42,139 nt of DNA from Candidatus Eiseniibacteriota bacterium (GTDB taxonomy: Bacteria > Orphanbacterota > Orphanbacteria > Orphanbacterales > Orphanbacteraceae). The notes beneath the pieces are model-generated. The model made no database searches and was not told where the DNA came from. It saw nothing but the letters and a program-made list of their open reading frames with translations. The position numbers and the translations under genes were made by a program. The DNA is taken from NCBI GenBank assembly GCA_024276995.1, contig JAJRWB010000039.1, positions 1 to 42,139 on the forward strand, read 5' to 3'. The stretch's first letter is position 1. Each line of letters begins with the position of its first letter. Of the stretch, positions 8,488 to 15,974 are shown in pieces.

Positions 8488-8678
8488 CTCATGTACAGCC
8501 TCAGAAAGAAGAAGACCACCAGCAGCGCCACGATGATGAAGATCGCGCGGCCGCGACCGAAGCGGAAGGAACCGAGCGTACCGCGCCCCACCGGGAGGCG
8601 GTCGCCGCAGAAAATGCACCTCAGGTTCTCCTCGGGCGTCCGCCTGCCGCAATTCGGACAGATCTGGAAGTCGTTCAC
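8484..8678 (-). CDS. small zinc-ribbon membrane protein
   Basis: This 64-residue protein has two CxxC knuckles (CPNCGRR at about residues 7-13 and CIFCGDR at about 21-27), a short basic linker, and one C-terminal membrane segment (about 45-60, AIFIIVALLVVFFFL). This is a tail-anchored zinc-ribbon layout with the ribbon likely in the cytoplasm. The start is GTG 8678, with AAGGAG upstream. It is the first gene of a set of four overlapping genes (zinc ribbon, TPR lipoprotein, phosphatase, GT39-like transferase). No function is assigned; zinc-ribbon anchors of this size are common and uncharacterised. Confidence 0.8.
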   Translation of the reverse strand: MNDFQICPNCGRRTPEENLRCIFCGDRLPVGRGTLGSFRFGRGRAIFIIVALLVVFFFLRLYMR

Positions 8679-8718
8679 TTCCTTCGATCTCCTTTTTCGT
8701 CGCGCCGGCGAGAAAGAC

Positions 8719-10056
8719 CTACGCGGCTTCCGTACCGGTCATGATTTCGAACCGCCTTCCGATCGCAAGGGCGATGATGATCCATGCCGACACGAGAACG
8801 AGGTTCACCAGGGCGAAGTTCTTCGTGGTGAATGAAAGGAATGTCGTCCCCACGAAAACGAGAAGCGCCGAGAGGACATCGCCCGATCGGACGAAGAACG
8901 TGTCGATCGCCTGCTTCGCCTTGTATTTCTGCTCCCGCGTCGTCGGGAGGAAGAGCATGTTCCGAATCGTGTTGTTGAGCGAGTAGTCGGTGGCGTTCTC
9001 CGCCGTTTTCGCCCAGCGGACCGCGACGAGAACGGGGAAGAAGGCGAGGATCGCGTAGCCGAAGAATGCGATCACCGGAAGGACGAGAAGTGCCGCGCGC
9101 GCGCCCGCGTACTTGATGACCCGGGACACGAGGAAGAGCTGGGTCAGCAGGCTGATCGTATTCACCACGGCGAAGAAATCGGAGTAGAACTTTCCGATGA
9201 ACTCGCCCGCCGAGAGTCCTCCCGCGCTACCGCCGGCCACCGCGCGTTCCGCCGCCTCCTTGATCGTGGCCCCGAGGATGTACTCTCCCGTGGTGTTTAC
9301 CCAGTTGAGCATGAGAAGGAGCAACCCGATCAGGAGAAGATAACGGTTCGTCAAGACGAGCCGGAACGCGCCGGCGGAGCCGACCGGTTCGTCGGCCTCC
9401 GTCTTTTCTCCGGTGACGCGCCCGGCGCTCCGGGCGCGCTCCCGGGCGTCGATCACGTTGGTCAGGACGAGACTGAGAACGAGAAGCACCGCCGAAAGGA
9501 GGAGGAGTTGGTAGACACCGAGCGGACCGATCAGCCGGCCGGTGATGAAACTGCCGAATACGGCGCCCGACGACATGCCGAAGGCGATCACGGCGAAGAG
9601 GCGCTTCCCTTCTTCCGGTGTGTAGATATCGTTGGTAAACGACCAGAACTGGGCGACCACCATGAGATTGAAGATCCCGACCCAGAGGAAGAAGACGATG
9701 CCGAGGGGAACGTGGAGACGGGCGAGAAAGTAGAACGCCACGAGGCACGCCGCGAAGAAGAGGGTGACCGTGTTGATCAGCTTTTTCCTGGGCATCGCGC
9801 CCGCCAACTTCGCGTAGAGCGGCACCGCGCCGAGAAGAAGGATCGCCTGGCCCGCGGAGAGGTATGATTTCATCTCGGCGCCGCCGCCGGTGAGGATCAG
9901 CGCCTCGCGGACCGGCTTGATGATGTAGTACGTCGTCAGGAGAACGAAGACATTCAGGCAAAGGAGGAGAACGGTCGGCCCTTCGCCCGCATTCATTTCG
10001 GTGAACAGGCCGAGAAAGCGCTCGAGGAGACCTTTCGGTTGCGGTCGGTCGGCCAT
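8719..10056 (-). CDS. Npt1/Npt2-family (ATP/ADP translocase-like) nucleotide transporter
   Basis: This is a 445-residue integral membrane protein with about 11-12 hydrophobic segments. It resembles the bacterial Npt1/Npt2 (TLC/AAA nucleotide transporter) family. Supporting blocks are the N-terminal YYIIKPVREALILTGGG, which matches the family's conserved first-helix region of KPxREAL type, and WVGIFNLMVVAQFWSFTNDIYTPEEGKRLF. Characterised relatives exchange ATP for ADP or import nucleotides in obligate intracellular bacteria, while homologues in free-living lineages are mostly untested. AAGGAG precedes the ATG by four bases. It lies 40 bases upstream of the zinc-ribbon operon on the same strand and may share its transcript. 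Substrate is not known; calling it an ATP/ADP exchanger would be over-assignment. Confidence 0.82.
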   Translation of the reverse strand: MADRPQPKGLLERFLGLFTEMNAGEGPTVLLLCLNVFVLLTTYYIIKPVREALILTGGGAEMKSYLSAGQAILLLGAVPLYAKLAGAMPRKKLINTVTLFFAACLVAFYFLARLHVPLGIVFFLWVGIFNLMVVAQFWSFTNDIYTPEEGKRLFAVIAFGMSSGAVFGSFITGRLIGPLGVYQLLLLSAVLLVLSLVLTNVIDARERARSAGRVTGEKTEADEPVGSAGAFRLVLTNRYLLLIGLLLLMLNWVNTTGEYILGATIKEAAERAVAGGSAGGLSAGEFIGKFYSDFFAVVNTISLLTQLFLVSRVIKYAGARAALLVLPVIAFFGYAILAFFPVLVAVRWAKTAENATDYSLNNTIRNMLFLPTTREQKYKAKQAIDTFFVRSGDVLSALLVFVGTTFLSFTTKNFALVNLVLVSAWIIIALAIGRRFEIMTGTEAA

Positions 10057-10116
10057 TCTGCTCCTTCTTTGCGCTGCCGGACGTCGCCCGGACGGGACAC
10101 GAATCCCGGACGATCA

Positions 10117-10145
10117 AGGGTAGCCGATGGAAGGCTGCGGAGCAA
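10117..10145 (-). promoter_or_regulatory. possible promoter of the transporter gene
   Basis: On the minus strand TTGCTC (10145-10140) and TACCCT (10122-10117) are separated by 17 bases, followed by a leader of about 55 bases with AAGGAG before the ATG at 10056. Both boxes are weak, but the TAC---T form of the -10 box recurs at other promoters here. Confidence 0.35.
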
Positions 10146-10204
10146 TGGGAATGGCGGCAACATGCGCCCCTCTCTCCCGACAACGGAGGGAGCGCGCACG
10201 CGCC

Positions 10205-12406
10205 TCAGCGGATGAGGACGAGACGACGATTCGCCGCACCCGCCGCGGAACGGACCGACGCGAAGTAGACGCCGCTCGGTGCCGCCCTGCCGGAAGCATC
10301 CCGGCCGTCCCAGCGGACTTCCAAGGCACCCGCCGTGGTCCAGTCGTCGAAGAGGGTGCGCACGAGCCGCCCGGCAGGATTGTAAACGGCGACGATCGCA
10401 CGGCCTGTGCCGACCGCCGTTTCGAGAGTGGTCGCCGGGTTGAACGGGTTCGGGCGGGCGAGGAGCGTCGGTTCCGCCGGCGGGAGGCGATCGCCCCCGA
10501 GAGCGACGCCCACGGTCCCCTCCTCGCGCCAGGGAGCCGACCCGCCGAACGTAGCGGCGATCAGGCGGTCGGCGACGAAGGCGACATCCCTCGTGTCGGC
10601 AGGTGAAAGCCCGTTGGAAAGATCGCTCCACGACGCCGCGCCGTTCGTCGATTCGAAAATACCCCCGGCGGTCGAGGCGATCAGGTGGTTCCCGTCGAAA
10701 GGATCGATGGTGATCGCCCAAACACTCAGATCGCCGAGGCCGCTATTCTTCGAAACCCACGTGAGACCGCCGTCGGTCGACTTGTAGATCCCGCCGAGCC
10801 CGGAGTCCTGGTAATAGCCGCCGGCGTAGAAGACCGTGCTGTCGGTCGGATCGATGGCGGCGGCGCGGACGTACGGGTCGGGCAGCGGAAGGGAAGTCCA
10901 CGTGGCGCCGGAATCGGCCGACTTGTAGAAACCCTCGCCGTACGTGCCGGCGAGGAGGATCGACGGCGCGCCGGGAGACGAGGCGAGTCCCCACACTTTG
11001 CGCGAACCCATGCCGCTCCACGAGGAGTTCCATGTGACCCCGCCGTCGCTGCTCCGGTACACGCCGCCGTACGTGCCGACGACCACGAGGGAACTCGTGC
11101 CGGGCCGGAAACGGAGGGAGGTGACCGTCGCCGCCGAGCCGAGTCCCGAATTCGACGCCGACCACGACACGCCCCGGTCGGTGGAGCGCCAAACGCCGCC
11201 GTAGAACGCCCCGGCGAGAAGCTTCGCGCCGTTGTTCGGATCGACCGCCACGGCGCGGCAATCGAAGGCGCCGAGTCCGCTCGACGCGTCGCTCCACGAC
11301 CAGCCGGTATCGGAGGTCACCGAGATTCCGCCGTACGACGCGATCCAAGCTTCCCCCGGTGTGTCGCTCGACGGCGTCACCTCCCAGGCGAAGCGGTTCG
11401 ACAACCGATCGTTCCGCTCGATCCAGCCCGCCGCCGGGTCGGCGGAACCGTGGACGCCTCCCCAGTACGATCCGACGAACAGCGTATCCGCCATGGCGAG
11501 GAGCGACCCGGTCACCGTGTCGCCGAGCGCGCTGTTCCAGGCGACCCACGACGCACCGGCATCGGAACTGCCGAACACGCCCGACCGCGTCGCCGCCCTC
11601 AGCAGCGCGGACGATCCGGGGGCGAACGCGAGCTGCTCGACGTAGACCGGCCCCATGCCGTTGTTTCGCGCCGTCCAGCCGACGCCGCCGTCGGTGGTGC
11701 GATAGACACCCGATCCCGCGGTGGCGGCGTAGGCGATGACCGCGTTGGAAGGATCGACGATCACGTCGGTCACGATCGCTCCGCCGAGCCCCGCCGACCT
11801 CAGCGTCCATGACGCGCCGTCGTCGTCCGAACGGAACACGCCGTCGCCGGTGGCGGCATACCATCGCCCCGGCGACGAGGGGGCGCACGCCACCGAATGG
11901 ACGGTGAGATTCGTAAGACCCGCGTTCCCGCTCAGCCAGCTGCTCCCCCGGTCGTCGCTGTAATAGATACCGCCGCTCGCCGTCGCCGCGAGGAGTCGCC
12001 CCCCCGAGGAGGCGAAACGGATACGGTTCACCGTCAGGTCGCCGAGACCGCCGTTCACCGGGAACCAGCTTTCTCCCCGGTTCGCGCTCCGATAGACCCC
12101 TCCCCCCCCCGTGCCGGCGAGAAGGGTATCGGCGTTCGTCGGATCGGCGGCGAGGGAGAGCACATCTTCGAAGGTGAGGCCGTGGTTCGCCGCGGTCCAA
12201 CCGCCGCCGCTCCCGTCGGAGTGGAAGATCCCCCCCCGCTCGGTGCCGATGAAGATGTGCCGCGCCTCGTCGGGCATGGCGATGATCTCGTGGACCCTTC
12301 CGCCGTACGGCCCTCCTTCCGCGGTCCACATCGAGTAGCCGCAGGTGGCGGGGGCGGGCAGCGCCGCGAGGGCGAGGAACGGGATGAATAGGGCGATTCG
12401 CTTCAT
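10205..12406 (-). CDS. secreted BNR-repeat protein with FlgD-type C-terminal tail
   Basis: This is a 733-residue exported protein. The signal peptide ends near residue 22 (PAPATCG). Residues of about 25 to 630 consist of a dozen or more sialidase/BNR-type beta-propeller repeats, each with a GVYRSxDGGxSW-like turn (for example GGGVYRSANRGESW, GGVYRSSDGGVTWNSS). The C-terminal 80 residues form a FlgD-like Ig domain: RPNPFNPATT, VRWDGRDASGRAAPSGVYFASVRS and a final LVLIR. In FCB-group bacteria such tails mark exported or surface proteins. BNR propellers occur in glycosidases and in non-enzymatic surface proteins; no catalytic signature was found, so no enzyme activity is claimed. The gene stands alone; a terminator lies upstream at 12521-12491. 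Confidence 0.85.
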   Translation of the reverse strand: MKRIALFIPFLALAALPAPATCGYSMWTAEGGPYGGRVHEIIAMPDEARHIFIGTERGGIFHSDGSGGGWTAANHGLTFEDVLSLAADPTNADTLLAGTGGGGVYRSANRGESWFPVNGGLGDLTVNRIRFASSGGRLLAATASGGIYYSDDRGSSWLSGNAGLTNLTVHSVACAPSSPGRWYAATGDGVFRSDDDGASWTLRSAGLGGAIVTDVIVDPSNAVIAYAATAGSGVYRTTDGGVGWTARNNGMGPVYVEQLAFAPGSSALLRAATRSGVFGSSDAGASWVAWNSALGDTVTGSLLAMADTLFVGSYWGGVHGSADPAAGWIERNDRLSNRFAWEVTPSSDTPGEAWIASYGGISVTSDTGWSWSDASSGLGAFDCRAVAVDPNNGAKLLAGAFYGGVWRSTDRGVSWSASNSGLGSAATVTSLRFRPGTSSLVVVGTYGGVYRSSDGGVTWNSSWSGMGSRKVWGLASSPGAPSILLAGTYGEGFYKSADSGATWTSLPLPDPYVRAAAIDPTDSTVFYAGGYYQDSGLGGIYKSTDGGLTWVSKNSGLGDLSVWAITIDPFDGNHLIASTAGGIFESTNGAASWSDLSNGLSPADTRDVAFVADRLIAATFGGSAPWREEGTVGVALGGDRLPPAEPTLLARPNPFNPATTLETAVGTGRAIVAVYNPAGRLVRTLFDDWTTAGALEVRWDGRDASGRAAPSGVYFASVRSAAGAANRRLVLIR

Positions 12407-12490
12407 TCACTCGACCGTTTCGGGAAACGCCGGCGGGATGCGCGGCCTCGGGGGAGCACGTTCCTTATCAGCTATCCGCAATGGATTACG

Positions 12491-12521
12491 AAAAAGGGGA
12501 GGCCGGTCGCGGTCCCCCCTT
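12491..12521 (-). terminator. Rho-independent terminator of the small RiPP-like gene
   Basis: Read on the minus strand, AAGGGGGGACCG and CGGCCTCCCCTT form a 12-bp stem (one G-T pair, one A-C mismatch) around a CGAC tetraloop, followed directly by a T run. It lies 31 bases after the stop codon of the 39-codon gene and separates that gene from the BNR-repeat gene. Confidence 0.65.
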
Positions 12522-12552
12522 CTCGTCTATTCTATTCGCTGCCGGCTACGTC

Positions 12553-12672
12553 TCAGGAGCCCCCGCCTTGATCGTCATTCGGCGGCGTGAAAGAGGTCAA
12601 CGTGATCTCCTTCAGATTCCCGTGACGCGTAACCTCAGGTTTTTCATAGTCTTTACGGTTTTTCGCTTCCAT
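12553..12672 (-). CDS. putative RiPP precursor with lasso-peptide-type leader (39 aa)
   Basis: This very short gene has strong support. ATG 12672 follows GAGGAAGG by seven bases; a promoter lies at 12752-12724 and a hairpin terminator at 12521-12491. The 39-residue product carries the lasso-leader spacing YxxPxVxxxGxLxxxT: Tyr9, Pro12, Val14, Gly18, Leu20, Thr24. In known lasso precursors that Thr is the penultimate leader residue. Cleavage after Leu25 would release TSFTPPNDDQGGGS, with Asp at core positions 8 and 9, where the ring-closing acid sits in lasso peptides. The tail after the acid is short and has no bulky plug residue, so a threaded lasso is doubtful. No B (PqqD-like or protease) or C (cyclase) gene lies in the window. 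An alternative is a non-lasso RiPP using the same leader type. Confidence 0.7.
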   Translation of the reverse strand: MEAKNRKDYEKPEVTRHGNLKEITLTSFTPPNDDQGGGS

Positions 12673-12723
12673 CGGAGCACCTTCCTCGTTGCACAACTGA
12701 AAACCATATATCTTACGAAGTCA

Positions 12724-12752
12724 ATGGTATCATACCCGGTTCCGACGGTCAA
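12724..12752 (-). promoter_or_regulatory. promoter of the small RiPP-like gene
   Basis: On the minus strand TTGACC (12752-12747) and TACCAT (12729-12724) are separated by 17 bases. Transcription would start near 12717, leaving a leader of about 45 bases with a GAGGAAGG ribosome-binding site. Confidence 0.6.
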
Positions 12753-12766
12753 GCCGGAAGCGTGCG

Positions 12767-12782
12767 AAAAAGGGTCTCCCCT
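12767..12782 (-). terminator. possible weak terminator after the NEW3-repeat gene
   Basis: On the minus strand AGGG-GAGA-CCCT, a 4-bp stem with a GNRA-type loop, is followed by a run of T. It begins at the stop codon of the large secreted protein gene. The stem is very short, so this may only attenuate transcription. Confidence 0.35.
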
Positions 12783-15688
12783 CACCGTATGAGCACCATC
12801 CGCTTCGTCTCTTCGCGCCCGGCGCTCTTGAGGGAGTAGAAATAGATCCCCGAAGGTACATCCGCTCCACGATCATTCCGGCCGAACCACTCGAATTCAT
12901 GGTCCCCCGCGTTGAGATGTCCCGACCAGAGAGTGCGCACCATCTGCCCCGCCGCGTTGTGGATCACGAGACTCGTCTCGCCGTCCGACGGGAGACGGAA
13001 AGCGATCTTCGTGCGTGGATTGAACGGGTTCGGCACATTCTGACCGAGCCGGAAGAGCGCCGGGGCACCCGGTGCCTGAAGCTCGCTCGGATCGAGGAAC
13101 TCGGGATCGAGACGGATCTGGAGCGGCGTCGGACACGTGTCGGTGTACGCTACGTCGAACCAGACGTTGAAGCTCCCGCCCGGGTAGTTCGTCAGGTCGA
13201 ACCGGTACGTCGGGTTCGACGCGTCTCCCCAGCTCATGGCGCCATCGGGAAGATCGCCGTAGAACGCCGACGGGTCGGGAATGGTAAGCCACGAGATATT
13301 GTTATCCATTGTCGCGGTGATCGATCGCGCCTCCCCCGGTCCCGTGTTCTTCAGCTCCACCTGGACGTCCCAGAACGTGCCGTCGAAGGCGACCGTCTGA
13401 ACGCCGCCGAGCTTCAGCACCGGAGCGGCGATATCGCACGCCGTGGAGACGCGGGTGGTCAGGCTGTCACAGACCGGTTCGAGCGGGCGGGCGGCCTCTT
13501 TCGGAAACGGCCCGCAGCTTGCGCAGACTCGCACCTGGTCTTCATCGCCCTGCTGCGCGTCTGCCGGAATCACATGCTTCACGCCGACATCCTGGTGCTG
13601 GCTCGGTCCGAACGGCCCGACCTGCCCGGAGACGATGACCCAGCCGTGGGCGCTGGAGAAACTGACGAACGGGGTCGCTTCGCAGTTCCCCTCGTTGGTG
13701 ATCCGGAAGATGTACGACGCCGTGTCGCCCGGCGCTCCGATGAATTCGGCCGTCTGCGCCGCGATCGACCAGAGGCAGACCTCGTCCACACCGAGCGGAG
13801 CATCGCCGGTGTGGGCCACGAGCGTATCGCAAGAGACCGACTTGGCCGTCAGGTAGACGATCGCCTGCTGGGTGCAGAGTGCTTCGGCCGGAATGGTCAC
13901 GTCGACAAGGATCTGCTGCGTTCCCGTAAACGGCCCGACCGGGTTGCTTCCCTGGATCGATGCGGTCCAGCCGAGATCGGTTTCCGCCGAGAGGCTGAAC
14001 TGATCCGAAGCGCCGTTGTTGACCAGATCGAAGGTCACCGTCACTACCGCGCCCGGAAGACCGGACGCCGGATTCCCCGCCGCGGCCGCCACCGAGAAGT
14101 CGGGTGTGCAGTCCGCCTGGCGTACCGTGCTGGTCACGCAGTCGTCGGGCTCGGGTGGCGGGTTTCTCGACTTGTTCCCCGGAGGAGTTATAGAGAGGCA
14201 GAGACCATCGATATCGCCCGGCTGCGCGTCCGCCGGAATGATGTGCTTCCAGCAATACTCGACCGAATCGCCCGGATCGAGGGAGAAAATTTGCGCCTGT
14301 GTCGGGTCCTCGGACCACGCCGACGCGAACGCGACGGCGGTGAACGTTCCCCGGCAGTTCCCGGTATTCGTGATCGTCCAGCAGTACTCGAGGGAGTCGC
14401 CCGGATCACCGACCTGGTCGCCGGGTGAATCGACGCTGTAGCCGAAGACCTCCTGGACGCATTCATCGACGGTCGCCGAATCGGCGGCGCCGAAGAGCTG
14501 ACCGATCGCTTTCAGCTGCAGATTCGCCATATCGGTGCACAAAGCGCCCGCGGAGATCGTCAAGTCCACGGGAACTTGCACGGTATCCCCCGACACGCCG
14601 GACATGTTCACTCCGAGCGGCAGCGTCGCCGTCCAGCCGGGTTTATCCACCGTGGCTTCAAGGGTGAATATATCGTCGCACGCCCCGGTGTTCGTCACAT
14701 CGAAAAAGACCTGCTTCGTCGTCCCGGGAGTGCCGCAAACGCCGTTCAGCTGTGCGATGACCGTCACGCCGGACGGGAAGGCCACCGTGGTGGTCACGCT
14801 GTCGGAATCGGACACCGCCGGATCCCCCACCTTCGACGCCTTCAACTCGAGGATGTCCGTTACCGTGATAGGCAGCATGACCGGACAGGGCAAATCGGCG
14901 GGGACGATCAGCTTGACCGTGACGTCGACGCTGTCCGAGTCGGCGACCGCCACCGGGTTCGCCGAGGTCACCGTCGCGCTCCACCCGTTCGAGGAGGTGG
15001 ATACGAGATCGAAATCTTCCGCCACGTTGCCGGTGTTCTTCACCTTGAACACATAATCGATCGCCGTTCCGGGAACGACGGGCGACGGATCGGCCGGGGC
15101 GACCACGTCGACCCCTTCCACCGTGCTGACGCACTCGAAGGGAGGGCACGTCTCGCCCGGCGCGCTAAACACGCCTGAACTGAAACTCGTGAAGAAAACG
15201 CCGCTTTTCGCACCATCCATCACGAACCCGAGACAGCCGTCGGCGGCGGCGGCGAACTGGAACGTGCCGTGCTTCCCACCCGGGAAGGGGTTGGCGAACG
15301 AGAAGTCGGTCGCCTGCACGAGCCAGCAGTAGAGATTCGGGTAGGCCGCCGTCAGCGCGGGATCGATGTCGGTGGTCTTGAGCATCGGAGTATTGGTCCA
15401 CCCCCCCGGTGTTGCATATGTGTAACTCACCGAGTTGGTGTCCACCATCGACTTGTCCTGCACGCAGAACGTACAGTTCGCGGAGAAGACGGGCGCCATG
15501 TCATAGAAATAAAGATCGAATGACAGCGTATCCCCCGCCGCCACGGCGGCGATTCCCATATCGCTCGCCGATGTGCACCCGGGAACACCGTCATGCTCGA
15601 GACCGACGCTCTTCGCGAGAGCCGTTCCCGCGGGGAGAAAGAGAAGGGTAACGACCATGGCGATGACGCCGAACTTCGCTGTTTTCAT
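12782..15688 (-). CDS. large secreted protein with repeated NEW3/CARDB-like Ig domains and FlgD-type tail
   Basis: This is a 968-residue exported protein. A signal peptide (residues 1 to about 25, ending GTALA) is followed by a unique N-terminal region of about 190 residues with paired cysteines. Then come about five Ig-like domains of the NEW3/CARDB kind, each with a PG-x-x-x-Y-x-F/W-x-V-x-NTG core (for example DYVFKVKNTGNVAEDFDL, YCWTITNTGNCRGTF, FRITNEGNCEATPF). Several domains carry extra cysteines likely to form disulfides. The C-terminal 85 residues form the FlgD-like tail (NVPNPFNPRTKIAF, VPSGIYFYSLKS, MVLIR). The start is ATG 15688, with GGAGG five bases upstream. Probably a structural or adhesive surface protein; no catalytic motif is seen. 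Confidence 0.85.
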   Translation of the reverse strand: MKTAKFGVIAMVVTLLFLPAGTALAKSVGLEHDGVPGCTSASDMGIAAVAAGDTLSFDLYFYDMAPVFSANCTFCVQDKSMVDTNSVSYTYATPGGWTNTPMLKTTDIDPALTAAYPNLYCWLVQATDFSFANPFPGGKHGTFQFAAAADGCLGFVMDGAKSGVFFTSFSSGVFSAPGETCPPFECVSTVEGVDVVAPADPSPVVPGTAIDYVFKVKNTGNVAEDFDLVSTSSNGWSATVTSANPVAVADSDSVDVTVKLIVPADLPCPVMLPITVTDILELKASKVGDPAVSDSDSVTTTVAFPSGVTVIAQLNGVCGTPGTTKQVFFDVTNTGACDDIFTLEATVDKPGWTATLPLGVNMSGVSGDTVQVPVDLTISAGALCTDMANLQLKAIGQLFGAADSATVDECVQEVFGYSVDSPGDQVGDPGDSLEYCWTITNTGNCRGTFTAVAFASAWSEDPTQAQIFSLDPGDSVEYCWKHIIPADAQPGDIDGLCLSITPPGNKSRNPPPEPDDCVTSTVRQADCTPDFSVAAAAGNPASGLPGAVVTVTFDLVNNGASDQFSLSAETDLGWTASIQGSNPVGPFTGTQQILVDVTIPAEALCTQQAIVYLTAKSVSCDTLVAHTGDAPLGVDEVCLWSIAAQTAEFIGAPGDTASYIFRITNEGNCEATPFVSFSSAHGWVIVSGQVGPFGPSQHQDVGVKHVIPADAQQGDEDQVRVCASCGPFPKEAARPLEPVCDSLTTRVSTACDIAAPVLKLGGVQTVAFDGTFWDVQVELKNTGPGEARSITATMDNNISWLTIPDPSAFYGDLPDGAMSWGDASNPTYRFDLTNYPGGSFNVWFDVAYTDTCPTPLQIRLDPEFLDPSELQAPGAPALFRLGQNVPNPFNPRTKIAFRLPSDGETSLVIHNAAGQMVRTLWSGHLNAGDHEFEWFGRNDRGADVPSGIYFYSLKSAGREETKRMVLIR

Positions 15689-15736
15689 CCGAACCTCCGT
15701 GAAATGTGCTGATTGGCCTACCAATTAGGAGTATGC

Positions 15737-15745
15737 AGTATAGCA
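15737..15745 (-). promoter_or_regulatory. extended -10 element for the NEW3-repeat gene
   Basis: On the minus strand TGCTATACT is an extended -10 box (TGn plus TATACT). No convincing -35 box is present. The resulting leader of about 40 bases contains a 5-bp hairpin, ATTGG-loop-CCAAT, at 15712-15725. Confidence 0.45.
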
Positions 15746-15880
15746 CATAACTGCCGTGAAGTACAGTTCCGCCGCGCCGAGGAGACGCTCCCGGCGGCAT
15801 CGAAGCGACCTTCCCCCTTTCCGCACGATAAGAAAGCATGAACGGAAACCACTTACAAAAGTGAGAAGCTGATCCCCTTC

Positions 15881-15909
15881 TTGACGGTTCACGCACCGGG
15901 GCTTAGAGT
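15881..15909 (+). promoter_or_regulatory. promoter of the GT4/O-antigen-ligase gene pair
   Basis: TTGACG (15881-15886) and TAGAGT (15904-15909) are separated by 17 bases, with the predicted start near 15916. The rest of the intergenic region 15689-15974 shows only small inverted repeats (for example CACTT-ACAA-AAGTG near 15851) and no gene. Confidence 0.55.
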
Positions 15910-15974
15910 GCTCATTCCAACGGGGGGGATACGCGGGAACGGATCTCCTCCGCACCCGATTGGAGCCGCCCCCG

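Noticed and set aside
10140-10200. Terminator after the BNR-repeat gene
   Set aside because: GC-rich inverted repeats are present on the minus strand, but no T run follows, so only a non-specific hairpin can be claimed.
12481-12792. A 103-codon plus-strand frame covering the intergenic region
   Set aside because: It runs antisense across the RiPP-like gene, its promoter and terminator, has no ribosome-binding site and no family-like sequence.
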